Shown here: positions 17,407 through 27,205 of the stretch, piece by piece
How positions within the stretch are numbered: position 1 is the stretch's first letter
Layout of the letters: each line of letters begins with the position of its first letter
Assembly: GCA_016713245.1 (NCBI GenBank)
Contig: JADJPM010000001.1
Span: 2,593,672-2,657,671 of the forward strand
DNA length: 64,000 nt
Reading direction: 5' to 3'
DNA from: Verrucomicrobiaceae bacterium
Lineage (GTDB): Bacteria; Verrucomicrobiota; Verrucomicrobiia; Verrucomicrobiales; Verrucomicrobiaceae
Notes under the pieces: model-generated
Told to the model about the DNA's origin: nothing
The model's database searches: none
The model's input: only the letters and a program-made list of their open reading frames with translations
Program-made: the position numbers and the translations under genes

Positions 17407-17576
17407 GCAGGCATCAGGGGCTTTTTGCGTTTCGCTACTACCGTCGCCACAGCCTCACGCCAGACAGAAATAGGCACGCAGCCTTTGCGATTGCGGGGCT
17501 GGAAGATCTTCACCGGCACGCCACCGATGATGACCATTGCCGCTTTTGAGCTGCTGGAGCGTTTGGAAGACTTCAT
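17403..17576 (-). CDS. 57-aa basic protein overlapping the TIR-like gene
   Basis: A short ORF runs from ATG 17576 to TGA 17403-17405. It encodes a Lys/Arg/Ser-rich peptide with a central PVKIFQPRNRKGCVPISVW stretch. Its TGA lies within the GTGA that starts the TIR-like gene, a classic coupling arrangement. There is a stop codon (TGA) just upstream of the ATG, so this is a discrete frame. I do not recognise the sequence. No strong Shine-Dalgarno is visible. The coupling makes it more credible than its size alone would. Confidence 0.55.
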   Translation of the reverse strand: MKSSKRSSSSKAAMVIIGGVPVKIFQPRNRKGCVPISVWREAVATVVAKRKKPLMPA

Positions 17577-17620
17577 GAACAAGAATCACGCGAACGGGTG
17601 CGGTTGCCAAGCCAAAATTT

Positions 17621-19567
<1,947 letters not shown>

Positions 19568-19682
19568 GAGGAGGGCTGAGTGTGGCAGGCCTGGAGGCCG
19601 CCGCAAGATTCGATGACAAAAGCAAAGGCTGAGCGTGACAGAATGGAGGCAGGCGGCTAGGATTTTCACGAATACCACTCCC

Positions 19683-20570
19683 GTGAACCTTCCCACTTTC
19701 ATCCTTCGTCGCCGCTGGCTGGCGCTCTCGGCGATTTGCCTCCTGAATTTAGCGGGCTGCGTTCCGACGAGTGATTATGAGGCGCTGCAAAAGGAGAATC
19801 AGGAACTCCAAAAGTCTGTTGATACGCTGAACGTGCAGATTCGGCAGATGCATGCGCAATTGCTCATGGCCCAGCAGCAGCAGGCACAGGCCGTCGAACT
19901 CCAAGCTAGGCTGGAGCAGGCAAAAAAGGAGGCCGCAGACAAGGAGGAGGAAATGCGCCAGCTCCAGCAACGCTGGGAGAAATACAAAGGAGACCGCCGC
20001 AAAGCCCTCGTCGGCAAGCAATTCAGCGAGATCGCCCTGGGAGATGGTCGCGTGCTGAAAAACGCCGAAATCACTGGCATGGTGGACGATCAGCTCGCCA
20101 TCCGGCATGAGAATGGATTCACCAAAGTGGCGCTTGCCTTGGGCGGAGAAGATATCCGCTGGCTAGCCTGTTTTGATGAAGAAGAAGCGGCGGATAACAT
20201 GCGCCTCGCCCGCTTGGGCAAGGCCAAATCGCTCGGTGCTCAGCTCGATGCCTCCCGCAAACCACGCCCCGGCGCGAGCAGCACCTCAACGAAGACCCTT
20301 TCTGCCTCGCAAGAGGAGGCCAAGGCACTGCGGAAGTCCATCGAGGCCCAGCGAGCTGCTTTGAACCAAGCCTACAATCGCTTGGCTGCGAAGCACCAGT
20401 CCGCGCTTCGCGGAGCGCACTGGAATAGTGCCCGCCCGGAGGACAGCGGCCTCATCAATGTTTTCGCGGAGCGCCGTGCTGTCCTCGGTCTCGGCGAGCT
20501 CGATAGCCTCGCCGCCTCCATCAAGGCAGGCCTGCGCAAGCTCCACGACCTCGAAACCGTCTCTCCCTGA
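19683..20570 (+). CDS. Coiled-coil lipoprotein, unknown function
   Basis: This protein is read from GTG 19683 (295 aa); a longer start at 19635 is possible. It has a basic N-terminus, a hydrophobic stretch and a lipobox LAGC (Cys26). Residues about 30-105 form a Gln/Glu/Lys heptad coiled coil. A central SH3-like or beta strand region (KQFSEIALGDGRVLKNAEITGM) resembles the repeat seen in SHD1-like proteins, and a second coiled coil follows. It diverges from recQ. The gene precedes two SHD1-domain genes, so a common envelope function is possible but unproven. Confidence 0.65.
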   Translation: MNLPTFILRRRWLALSAICLLNLAGCVPTSDYEALQKENQELQKSVDTLNVQIRQMHAQLLMAQQQQAQAVELQARLEQAKKEAADKEEEMRQLQQRWEKYKGDRRKALVGKQFSEIALGDGRVLKNAEITGMVDDQLAIRHENGFTKVALALGGEDIRWLACFDEEEAADNMRLARLGKAKSLGAQLDASRKPRPGASSTSTKTLSASQEEAKALRKSIEAQRAALNQAYNRLAAKHQSALRGAHWNSARPEDSGLINVFAERRAVLGLGELDSLAASIKAGLRKLHDLETVSP

Positions 20571-20581
20571 CACACCCAACC

Positions 20582-21142
20582 ATGAAAACAGCCATCATCG
20601 CCCTCGCCACGCTCAGCGTGGCCGCCGCCACCGCCTCCGCCGTGGATTACGCCAGCCAGATCGCCCCCATTTTCCGGGCGAAATGCTACGAGTGCCACCA
20701 CACCTCGAAGAAAGTGAAGGGAGATGTCGATCTCGCCGATGACAAGCTGCCGGAAAGCATCGGTGCTGGAAAGCACATCGTGCCCAGCGAGCCGAAAAAG
20801 AGCACCATGCTCATCTACTGCACGCTTCCTGATGACGACGAGGATGTGATGCCGCCCAAGGGCAAGAACCGCCTCTCGCCCGCCGAATTGAAGCTGCTCG
20901 AAACGTGGATCACTGAAGGGGCGAATCTCAAAGGTGGGGGCGCGGCACCCGCTGCCGCAGCGCCCACCGCTGGCGGTGCTCAAAAATGGACCAGCGCCGA
21001 TGGCAAAATCATCGAAGCCACTTTCGTGCGCCTGGAAGGTGACAACGTCGTCCTCACCGTCACCGCCACGGGCACCACGCATGCCGTGCCGCTTGCCCGC
21101 CTTTCTCCCGAGAGTCAGGCGCAGGCAAAGGCAGCCAAGTAA
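20582..21142 (+). CDS. Exported PSCyt-type cytochrome with C-terminal SHD1 domain
   Basis: The 186-aa protein has a signal peptide (residues 1-20) and the haem-binding motif CYECHH (Cys35, Cys38, His39) of planctomycete-type cytochrome c, followed by PKKSTMLIYC and the acidic MPPKGKNRLSP segment typical of PSCyt1. An Ala/Pro linker leads to an SHD1 domain (about 135-180: WTSADGKIIEATFVRLEGD, then HAVPLARLSPESQ). SHD1 domains bind small peptide motifs in eukaryotic Sla1 and are common in Planctomycetes/Verrucomicrobia exported proteins. It starts 11 nt after the lipoprotein gene. Confidence 0.85.
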   Translation: MKTAIIALATLSVAAATASAVDYASQIAPIFRAKCYECHHTSKKVKGDVDLADDKLPESIGAGKHIVPSEPKKSTMLIYCTLPDDDEDVMPPKGKNRLSPAELKLLETWITEGANLKGGGAAPAAAAPTAGGAQKWTSADGKIIEATFVRLEGDNVVLTVTATGTTHAVPLARLSPESQAQAKAAK

Positions 21143-21157
21143 ACCCTCCTTCGAGCC

Positions 21158-22507
21158 ATGAAAGCCCGCTGGCTGCTGTTGTTCCTTTACCTCACGCCGC
21201 CCACCCAGGCGGCGGAGATGAGGTTTTGGACGAGCACTAGCGGGCAGCTCATTGAGGCCACGATGACCGGCTTAAACGCCGCCCGCCGCACCATCCTCGT
21301 GCAGTTGAAGGACGGCTCCAATGCCGAGATCCCGATCGAAAGTCTCAGCCCACCAGACAAAGACTACGCGAAGCAACAGTGGGCCGTCATGCAGGCATCT
21401 CCTGCCGCTACCCCAGCACCAGCGGCGGCCCCCGCTGCCGCGAATCTACCGCCACGCTGGCAAGCCCGTGCCACCGTCGATGCCCGGCTCGCCAAAGTAC
21501 TCGAATCCGGCGGCAGCGTCGAAGTGGAGGCCGCCGTCGTTCGCTCACTCGATGGCTTCAAGACCAGCCAAAACGCCGATGGCTCCTGGGGCCGTGGAAA
21601 TAAGGCCGCGATGACCGGCTTCGCTTTGCAATGCTTCTACGGCCACGGCGATACACCAGACTCCGCCACCTACAGCGATGCCATCATGAGGGGGCTCATG
21701 TATCTCATCACCCTCTCCAAGGCCAATCCGCACGGCATGCTCAGCGAAAGCTGGGTCGGTGGCAAAGGTGGTAGCGGCACCTACGAGCACGCCATTGCCG
21801 CCAAGGCGGTCGGTGAGGCCTACCTCATGGCCCGCTACGGCTCGAAATCCCTTCCTGGCCTGCGGGAGACCTTTGAAGGCGCGGTGAAGCTCATCATCGC
21901 CCAGCAAAACACCGTCGGCTCATGGACTTACGGTGGCGATGCCATTGCTTACCGTGCGGATAGCAAAAGTGGAGATCTCTCCCTGGCGAATTGGCACTTC
22001 CTCGTGCTCGAACTCGCCCGCGAAGCCAAAATCAAGATCGACGGGCTGGATTCCTGCATCCAAAAAGCCGTCAGTTACATCAAAGACACGCAGAGTAAGG
22101 ACGGAGGCTTCGGTAACGCCAACCGTGAAAACCATTACAACCAATGGTCCCTCACCGGTGGAGCCCTGGCGGGCCTTTATCTCATGGAAGGCACCGAAGC
22201 CGGAGACGGCAAAAAAGCCTCCAAATTCCTCACCGGCTTCCTCACCGCCGAGCCGCCGGATTGGAATGCGAACTGCAATCTCTACTGCTGGCACGGTTAC
22301 GCCCAGGCGCTCTGCCTCGAAGGCGGCCCAGCATGGAAGACCTTTGCCTCCGCCGTGCTGAAACAAACCACCGCCGCCCAGGAAGCGGATGGTTCATTCA
22401 AAAAAGGCCGTCCAAACTGGCCCGCAGGCGATGCCGCCGATGCCACCTACCGTCAGGCGCTTTGCACCCTGCTTCTCGAGACGCCGTATCGCTGCGCCAT
22501 GAAGTGA
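21158..22507 (+). CDS. SHD1 plus alpha/alpha-toroid (squalene-cyclase-like) exported protein
   Basis: The 449-aa protein has a short signal peptide (residues 1-18), an SHD1 domain (about 22-75), an Ala/Pro linker, and then prenyltransferase/squalene-cyclase-type repeats: FKTSQNADGSWGRG (about 130), WTYGGDAI, IKDTQSKDGGFGNAN, QEADGSFKKG. The QW-like repeats suggest an alpha/alpha barrel, but the DxDD motif of true cyclases is absent, so enzyme activity is uncertain. It sits 15 nt after the PSCyt gene and 11 nt before the sugar-isomerase gene, as part of one operon. Confidence 0.75.
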   Translation: MKARWLLLFLYLTPPTQAAEMRFWTSTSGQLIEATMTGLNAARRTILVQLKDGSNAEIPIESLSPPDKDYAKQQWAVMQASPAATPAPAAAPAAANLPPRWQARATVDARLAKVLESGGSVEVEAAVVRSLDGFKTSQNADGSWGRGNKAAMTGFALQCFYGHGDTPDSATYSDAIMRGLMYLITLSKANPHGMLSESWVGGKGGSGTYEHAIAAKAVGEAYLMARYGSKSLPGLRETFEGAVKLIIAQQNTVGSWTYGGDAIAYRADSKSGDLSLANWHFLVLELAREAKIKIDGLDSCIQKAVSYIKDTQSKDGGFGNANRENHYNQWSLTGGALAGLYLMEGTEAGDGKKASKFLTGFLTAEPPDWNANCNLYCWHGYAQALCLEGGPAWKTFASAVLKQTTAAQEADGSFKKGRPNWPAGDAADATYRQALCTLLLETPYRCAMK

Positions 22508-22518
22508 ACTCCTCTGTC

Positions 22519-23604
22519 GTGAACCGCCGCGCCCTCATCACCTCCTCGCTCGCCCTCGCCGGAGCCACCGCCGCGCCCGCAGCTCTCTCGCGACGGAAGC
22601 GCATGGGCATCGTCATCCATTCCTACTGGAAGCGCTGGCACGGCCGCTACTCCAGCCTGAAGCAGCCGCCCTTCACCACTCCGCTCGATGTGCTCGATCA
22701 TGTGCGCAGCCTCGGCGCAGGCAGTCTTCAAATCGGCGTCGCCGACTGGAACCGCGAGCTAGCGGGCAAAGTGCGCCATACCTGCGAGTCCTACGGCATG
22801 AAACTCGAAGGCAGCATCACGCTGCCCAAGAACGAGGCGGATGTCTCCCGCTTCGAGCAGGAACTTCGCCTCGGTAAAGAAGCCGGAGCCACCATCTTTC
22901 GCAGCTACATCGGCGGCAGGCGCTATGAAGACTTTGCCTCGCTCGATGCCTTCAAGGCCTTCAAAGAGGCCACGTGGCGCTCCGTGCAGCTCGCCGAGCC
23001 CTTGGCCCGCCGTCATCGCGTGCGCATCGGCATCGAGAATCACAAAGACTTCCATGCTCCCGAGCTCGTCGAGATGCTCACCCGCCTCTCCAGCTCGCAT
23101 CTCGGCTGCGCCATCGACCTCGGCAATTCCATCGCCCTGCTCGAAGACCCCGTGGCCGTCGTCGAGGCTCTCGCGCCCTTCGCCGTCACCACGCACATCA
23201 AAGACATGGCCGTTCAGGAATACGCCGAGGGCTTCCTGCTCTCCGAAGTGCCGCTCGGCGAAGGCATCCTCGATCTTCCGTATCTTTTGGACCTCATCGA
23301 AAAGGCCAACCCCGAGATCGAGCATCATCTGGAGATGATCACCCGTGATCCACTGGAGATTCCCTGCCTCAAAGAAAGCTACTGGGCCACTTTCCCGGAC
23401 AAGCCCGCGACCACGCTCGCCCGCACACTGGCCATGGTGAAGGCCCGCAAAGCCGAAAAACTCCCCTCGGTGAAAAACCGTAGCCTGGAGGACCATCTGG
23501 CCTTTGAGGAAGAAAACATCGTGAAGTGCCTCAAGCATGCCGGCGAGAAGCTCGGCTTCGACAGCCTCCAGGTGCGCAGGCCCTCCGCGAAGGAAGAGAA
23601 GTAA
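22519..23604 (+). CDS. Sugar-phosphate isomerase/epimerase (xylose-isomerase-like TIM barrel)
   Basis: The 361-aa protein is read from GTG 22519, which gives a Tat-like leader (NRRALITSSLALAG) ending at APAA. The TIM-barrel family motifs include HSYWKRW at the start, IGIENHKDF (metal-binding Glu/His), CAIDLGNS, and TTHIKDMAVQEYAEG (His for metal). These proteins isomerise or epimerise sugars or inositol derivatives with a divalent metal; the substrate is unknown. The Tat-like leader implies a cofactor-loaded, folded export. Confidence 0.78.
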   Translation: MNRRALITSSLALAGATAAPAALSRRKRMGIVIHSYWKRWHGRYSSLKQPPFTTPLDVLDHVRSLGAGSLQIGVADWNRELAGKVRHTCESYGMKLEGSITLPKNEADVSRFEQELRLGKEAGATIFRSYIGGRRYEDFASLDAFKAFKEATWRSVQLAEPLARRHRVRIGIENHKDFHAPELVEMLTRLSSSHLGCAIDLGNSIALLEDPVAVVEALAPFAVTTHIKDMAVQEYAEGFLLSEVPLGEGILDLPYLLDLIEKANPEIEHHLEMITRDPLEIPCLKESYWATFPDKPATTLARTLAMVKARKAEKLPSVKNRSLEDHLAFEEENIVKCLKHAGEKLGFDSLQVRRPSAKEEK

Positions 23605-23605
23605 G

Positions 23606-23754
23606 GAAAGTGGAACAGGTTTGCAACCTGTTCAGGCCCATGGCTCGTCCATGAATATCGGCGGAAGGCGGCACCAGGAGGTGTCACGATGGATTCACGC
23701 CCAGTGTCCGCCTTTCGCGTCGTCGAGTACAGGTTACAAACCTGGGCCACTTTC
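23606..23754. repeat. MITE-like element with 28-bp imperfect terminal inverted repeats
   Basis: The left end (23606-23633) and right end (23727-23754) are inverted copies matching at 24 of 28 positions, starting GAAAGTGG on the outside and containing an inner CAGGTTTGCAACCTG palindrome. The ~93 nt between has no credible gene. It fills the gap between the isomerase gene and the redoxin gene. No target-site duplication is obvious. Confidence 0.6.
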
Positions 23755-23838
23755 TTCCCATCACCTTCGACGGCATGGACAAGGCTTGTGGCAAGGATGC
23801 GCTTGCGCCGGGCGTTGAAGCCGTGATTCTCGCCCCGC

Positions 23839-25008
23839 ATGAAAACCCTTCTTTTCTCCCTCCTCTGCACGCTCACCGCTGTTTTGGCTGACGACGTGCC
23901 CGGATTGAAGACCCTCCAAATCGGCGATCCCGCGCCCGCCTTTGAACTCATCGGCATCGACGAGGAAAAACACACCCTCGCCGAGTATGCGAAGGCGGAT
24001 CTGCTCATGGTCGCCTTCATCAGCAATCACTGCCCCACCTCCCAGGCCATTGAAGCGAGGCTCAAAAAGCTCGTCGCCGATCACAAAGGCAGGCTGCAGG
24101 TCGTCGCCATCAATCCGAACGATCCCGCCGCCCTCCGTGCCGACGAACTCGGCTACTCGACATACAACGACAGCTTCCCGGAGATGAAAAAGCATGCCGC
24201 GGAGCAGAAGTTCAACTTCCCCTACCTCTTCGACGGCGAGACGCAGGCCATCGCGAAGACCTACGGATGCCTCGCCACACCTCACGTCTTCCTTTTCGAC
24301 AAGGAGCGGAAGCTTCGCTACCAGGGCCGCTTCGATGACTCACGCTATGCCGATGACGCCAGCGTCACCGCATCCGATGCCCGAAACGCCGTCGAGGCTC
24401 TTCTCGCCGAAAAAGCCGTGCCCGTGGCCGAAACGAAGCCCCACGGCTGCACCACCAAATGGATCGAGAAGCGCCAAGGCGTCGCCTCCGACAACGAGAA
24501 GTGGGAGAAAGGCAGCGTCGAGGTCGAGACCATCACGCCCGCCGGTATCGCCGAGCTGCGCAAGAACGCCACCAAGAAGCTTCGCCTCTTCAACGTGTGG
24601 GCCACCTGGTGCGGGCCTTGTGCGGAGGAGTTTCACGAGTTCGTCACCACCCAGCGAAAGTTCGGCCTGCGTGATTTTGAGTTCATCAGCATCAGCATGG
24701 ATGATCCGAAGACCCTCGCCGAGGTGAAAACCTTCCTCGAAGAAAAGAACGCCATCGTCCCCGACCGGCTGAAACCCTCTCTCAAAGCCGAAGGCCGAAA
24801 AGGCAATGCCTACGTCTTCGAGGGAGCCAGCCACGACGAGCTCATCAAAGCCCTCGACCCCGAATGGCCCGGCCCCATCCCTCACACCATCCTCGTCGCC
24901 CCCGGCGGCGAAGTCGTCTTCCGCCACAACGGCGAAATCAATGGCGAAGAACTCCGCGCCAAAGTGCTCGAAATCCTCGGCCACTACTGGACGCCGGAGA
25001 CGAAGTGA
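23839..25008 (+). CDS. Exported two-domain redoxin (peroxiredoxin-like plus TlpA-like thioredoxin)
   Basis: The 389-aa protein has a signal peptide (residues 1-17). The first domain (about 27-190) is AhpC/TSA-like, with Cys65 in NHCPTS in place of the usual C-x-x-C. The second (about 235-385) is TlpA-like with WCGPC (Cys258, Cys261) and a conserved cis-Pro in GPIPHTILV. It probably handles thiol redox in the periplasm, perhaps for the cytochromes encoded nearby. The two-domain arrangement is common in Verrucomicrobia and Planctomycetes. Confidence 0.82.
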   Translation: MKTLLFSLLCTLTAVLADDVPGLKTLQIGDPAPAFELIGIDEEKHTLAEYAKADLLMVAFISNHCPTSQAIEARLKKLVADHKGRLQVVAINPNDPAALRADELGYSTYNDSFPEMKKHAAEQKFNFPYLFDGETQAIAKTYGCLATPHVFLFDKERKLRYQGRFDDSRYADDASVTASDARNAVEALLAEKAVPVAETKPHGCTTKWIEKRQGVASDNEKWEKGSVEVETITPAGIAELRKNATKKLRLFNVWATWCGPCAEEFHEFVTTQRKFGLRDFEFISISMDDPKTLAEVKTFLEEKNAIVPDRLKPSLKAEGRKGNAYVFEGASHDELIKALDPEWPGPIPHTILVAPGGEVVFRHNGEINGEELRAKVLEILGHYWTPETK

Positions 25009-25049
25009 GGTGTCAGGTTATACATGCCTCCCAAGGCTTCGATACGGAG

Positions 25050-25125
25050 GTTGGAGTCTAGGCTTTAGCCGACTCTTCGACCTCTCAAATCGCCCCAAAC
25101 CGTCGGCTAAAGCCTAGACTCCAAC
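25050..25125. repeat. Perfect 23-bp inverted repeat with 30-nt loop
   Basis: Positions 25050-25072 and 25103-25125 are perfect reverse complements of 23 nt (arms GTTGGAGTCTAGGCTTTAGC... and its complement) separated by 30 nt. It lies between the convergent redoxin and dehydratase genes. No long T-run follows on either side, so it may be a bidirectional terminator or a REP-like mobile element. Confidence 0.75.
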
Positions 25126-25140
25126 TTCTGAATTCGACTC

Positions 25141-25311
25141 TCATTCTCCATCACCGTCCCCGCCATCGTCCCAGCCCGCAAAATCATCGGCATGCGCTTC
25201 TGCGCCGCCACAGCCTTCCTGACGATGAAACTCCTCCTCCACTTCGAGTATCCTCTTGAGCTCAGCCTCGTCTTTGTGATCAGGAAGCACATTGGTTTGT
25301 GGGGTCATCAT
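25141..25311 (-). CDS. Possible 56-aa acidic protein downstream of the dehydratase gene
   Basis: A short frame from ATG 25311 to 25141 encodes an acidic peptide (MTPQTNVLPDHKDEAELKRI..., ending in an Asp/Gly-rich tail). It begins 24 nt after the stop of the dehydratase gene and on the same strand, so it could be co-transcribed. I do not recognise the sequence. Its size and low-complexity tail make it uncertain. Confidence 0.35.
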   Translation of the reverse strand: MMTPQTNVLPDHKDEAELKRILEVEEEFHRQEGCGGAEAHADDFAGWDDGGDGDGE

Positions 25312-25334
25312 AGTCGTTTGAGAAGAATAAGGGC

Positions 25335-27080
25335 TCAAAAAATATCCGGCTCCGGCACCGCAGGTCCGTGCTGGAGGAAGTCAAAGTCCGCGCCTTGATC
25401 CGCCTGCGTGACGTGTTCGACGTAGAGCTTCGCGTAGCCACGATGGTAGCGCGGTGGGGCGGGTTTCCAGGCCGCGCGGCGGGTTTCCAGCTCCTCTTCG
25501 CTCACGTGGAGGTGCAGTTTACGATTCGGCACGTCGAGTTCGATGAGGTCGCCATTTTTGACGAGGGCGAGCGGGCCACCGACCGCGCTTTCAGGCGCGA
25601 TATGCAGCGCACACGCACCGTAGCTGGTGCCACTCATGCGGCAGTCCGTGAGGCGCACCATGTCGCGGATGCCTTGCAGGATGAGCTTCTTGGGAATCGG
25701 GAGCTGGCCCCACTCCGGCATGCCGGGAGCACCGACCGGGCCCGCGTTGCGCAGAATAAGCACCGTGTCCTTCGTCACATCGAGGTTCATGTCCTCGATG
25801 GCGGCTTTCATCTCAGGATAGCTGTCAAAAACCAGCGCGGGGCCGGTGTGCGTGCAGAGTTCCTTGGTCGCAGCAGCGTGTTTGATGACCGCGCCGTTCG
25901 GGCAAAGGTTGCCGCGCAGGATGGCGGTGCCTCCATCGGGCTGAAGCGGGTTTTTCGCCGTGCGGATGACGTCTTCGTTGTGGATGATCGCACTCGCGAT
26001 GTCTTCGCCGAGCGTGTTTCCGGTGATCGTCGGCACATCCGTGTGCAAAAGCTCGCGCATGCCGTTCAGCAGCGCCTGGAGGCCTCCAGCCAGATAAAAC
26101 TCCTCCATGAGGTATTTGCCCGCCGGCCGCAGATTCGCCAAAAGCGGCACTTTGCGGCTGATCTCGTCGAATTTCTCCAACGGCAGCTTGATGCCGAGTC
26201 GTCCTGCCATGGCGACGAGATGCACGATGGCGTTCGTGCTGCCGCCAAGCGCCATATCGACCGCGATGGCGTTTTCAAACGAGCGCTCGCTGACAATGCC
26301 GGACGGCTTGCGATCCAGCCACACGTTCTCCACGATCTGACGGCCCGCTGCGGCCGCGATGCGTGTGTGAGCGCTATCCACAGCGGGAATCGATGAGGCA
26401 CCGGGAATGCAAAGGCCGAGCGTCTCCGCCAGCGCCGTGAGCGTGCTCGCGGTACCCATCGTCATGCAGTGACCGGGACTGCGGGCGATGCCGTCCTCGA
26501 TCTCGCACCACTGATCCCAGCTCAGATTGCCTGCCCGCTTCTCGTCCCAGTATTTCCACACGTCGCTGCCGCTGCCAAGCGTCTCGCCACGCCAGTTGCC
26601 CTTCATCATCGGGCCGCAGGGCATGTAAATGACCGGGATGTCCATGCTAAAGGCCCCCATGAGCAGCCCCGGCGTGGATTTATCGCAGCCGCCGAGCAGC
26701 ACCGCGCCGTCGATGGGATTGGCGCGGAGCATTTCCTCGGTCTCCATCGCGAGGAAATTGCGGTGAAACATCGCCGTCGGCTTCGTGAGCATCTCGCCGG
26801 CCGACATGACCGGGATTTCCATCGGATGCCCGCCTGCTTGCAGGATGCCGCGCTTCACCGCATCCGCCGTGAGGCGCAAATGCATGTGGCAGGAGTTCAG
26901 ATCACTCCAGGTATTGAGGATGCCGATCACCGGTTTGCCCACGATGTCCTCGCTGCCCCAGCCATTCTGTTTGGCACGCGAGCGGTGGCCAAAGGAGCGC
27001 AGCTCATCCCGGCCATACCAGCGCCAGGAGCGGAGTTGTTCAGGTGTTTTGCGGGCGGAAGGGGTGGGGAGGGGGGGCAT
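25335..27080 (-). CDS. IlvD/Edd-family dehydratase, L-arabonate dehydratase-like
   Basis: The 581-aa protein matches the long sugar-acid branch of the IlvD/Edd family: opening RSWRWYGRDELRSFGHRSR, Cys64 (NSCHMHLR), Cys132 (LLGGCDKSTPG, with Lys134 and Ser135), MPCGPM, and Cys205 (SPGHCMTMG). The three Cys have the 68- and 73-residue spacing I recall for the [2Fe-2S] ligands of the Rhizobium L-arabonate dehydratase. It probably dehydrates a pentonate or related sugar acid, needing Mg2+, as part of sugar degradation. It is not the branched-chain IlvD proper by sequence character. The substrate is unresolved. Confidence 0.85.
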   Translation of the reverse strand: MPPLPTPSARKTPEQLRSWRWYGRDELRSFGHRSRAKQNGWGSEDIVGKPVIGILNTWSDLNSCHMHLRLTADAVKRGILQAGGHPMEIPVMSAGEMLTKPTAMFHRNFLAMETEEMLRANPIDGAVLLGGCDKSTPGLLMGAFSMDIPVIYMPCGPMMKGNWRGETLGSGSDVWKYWDEKRAGNLSWDQWCEIEDGIARSPGHCMTMGTASTLTALAETLGLCIPGASSIPAVDSAHTRIAAAAGRQIVENVWLDRKPSGIVSERSFENAIAVDMALGGSTNAIVHLVAMAGRLGIKLPLEKFDEISRKVPLLANLRPAGKYLMEEFYLAGGLQALLNGMRELLHTDVPTITGNTLGEDIASAIIHNEDVIRTAKNPLQPDGGTAILRGNLCPNGAVIKHAAATKELCTHTGPALVFDSYPEMKAAIEDMNLDVTKDTVLILRNAGPVGAPGMPEWGQLPIPKKLILQGIRDMVRLTDCRMSGTSYGACALHIAPESAVGGPLALVKNGDLIELDVPNRKLHLHVSEEELETRRAAWKPAPPRYHRGYAKLYVEHVTQADQGADFDFLQHGPAVPEPDIF

Positions 27081-27205
27081 TGGGTGAGCAGTAACAAGAT
27101 TCTGAAAGGATGCATCGGAGAAGTGGCTGCTTCACCACCTTGACCATGCCTCGCAGACCGCTACTCTCCCCGCCCCCAACCTCAAAAACACACTCCTACG
27201 ACCCC

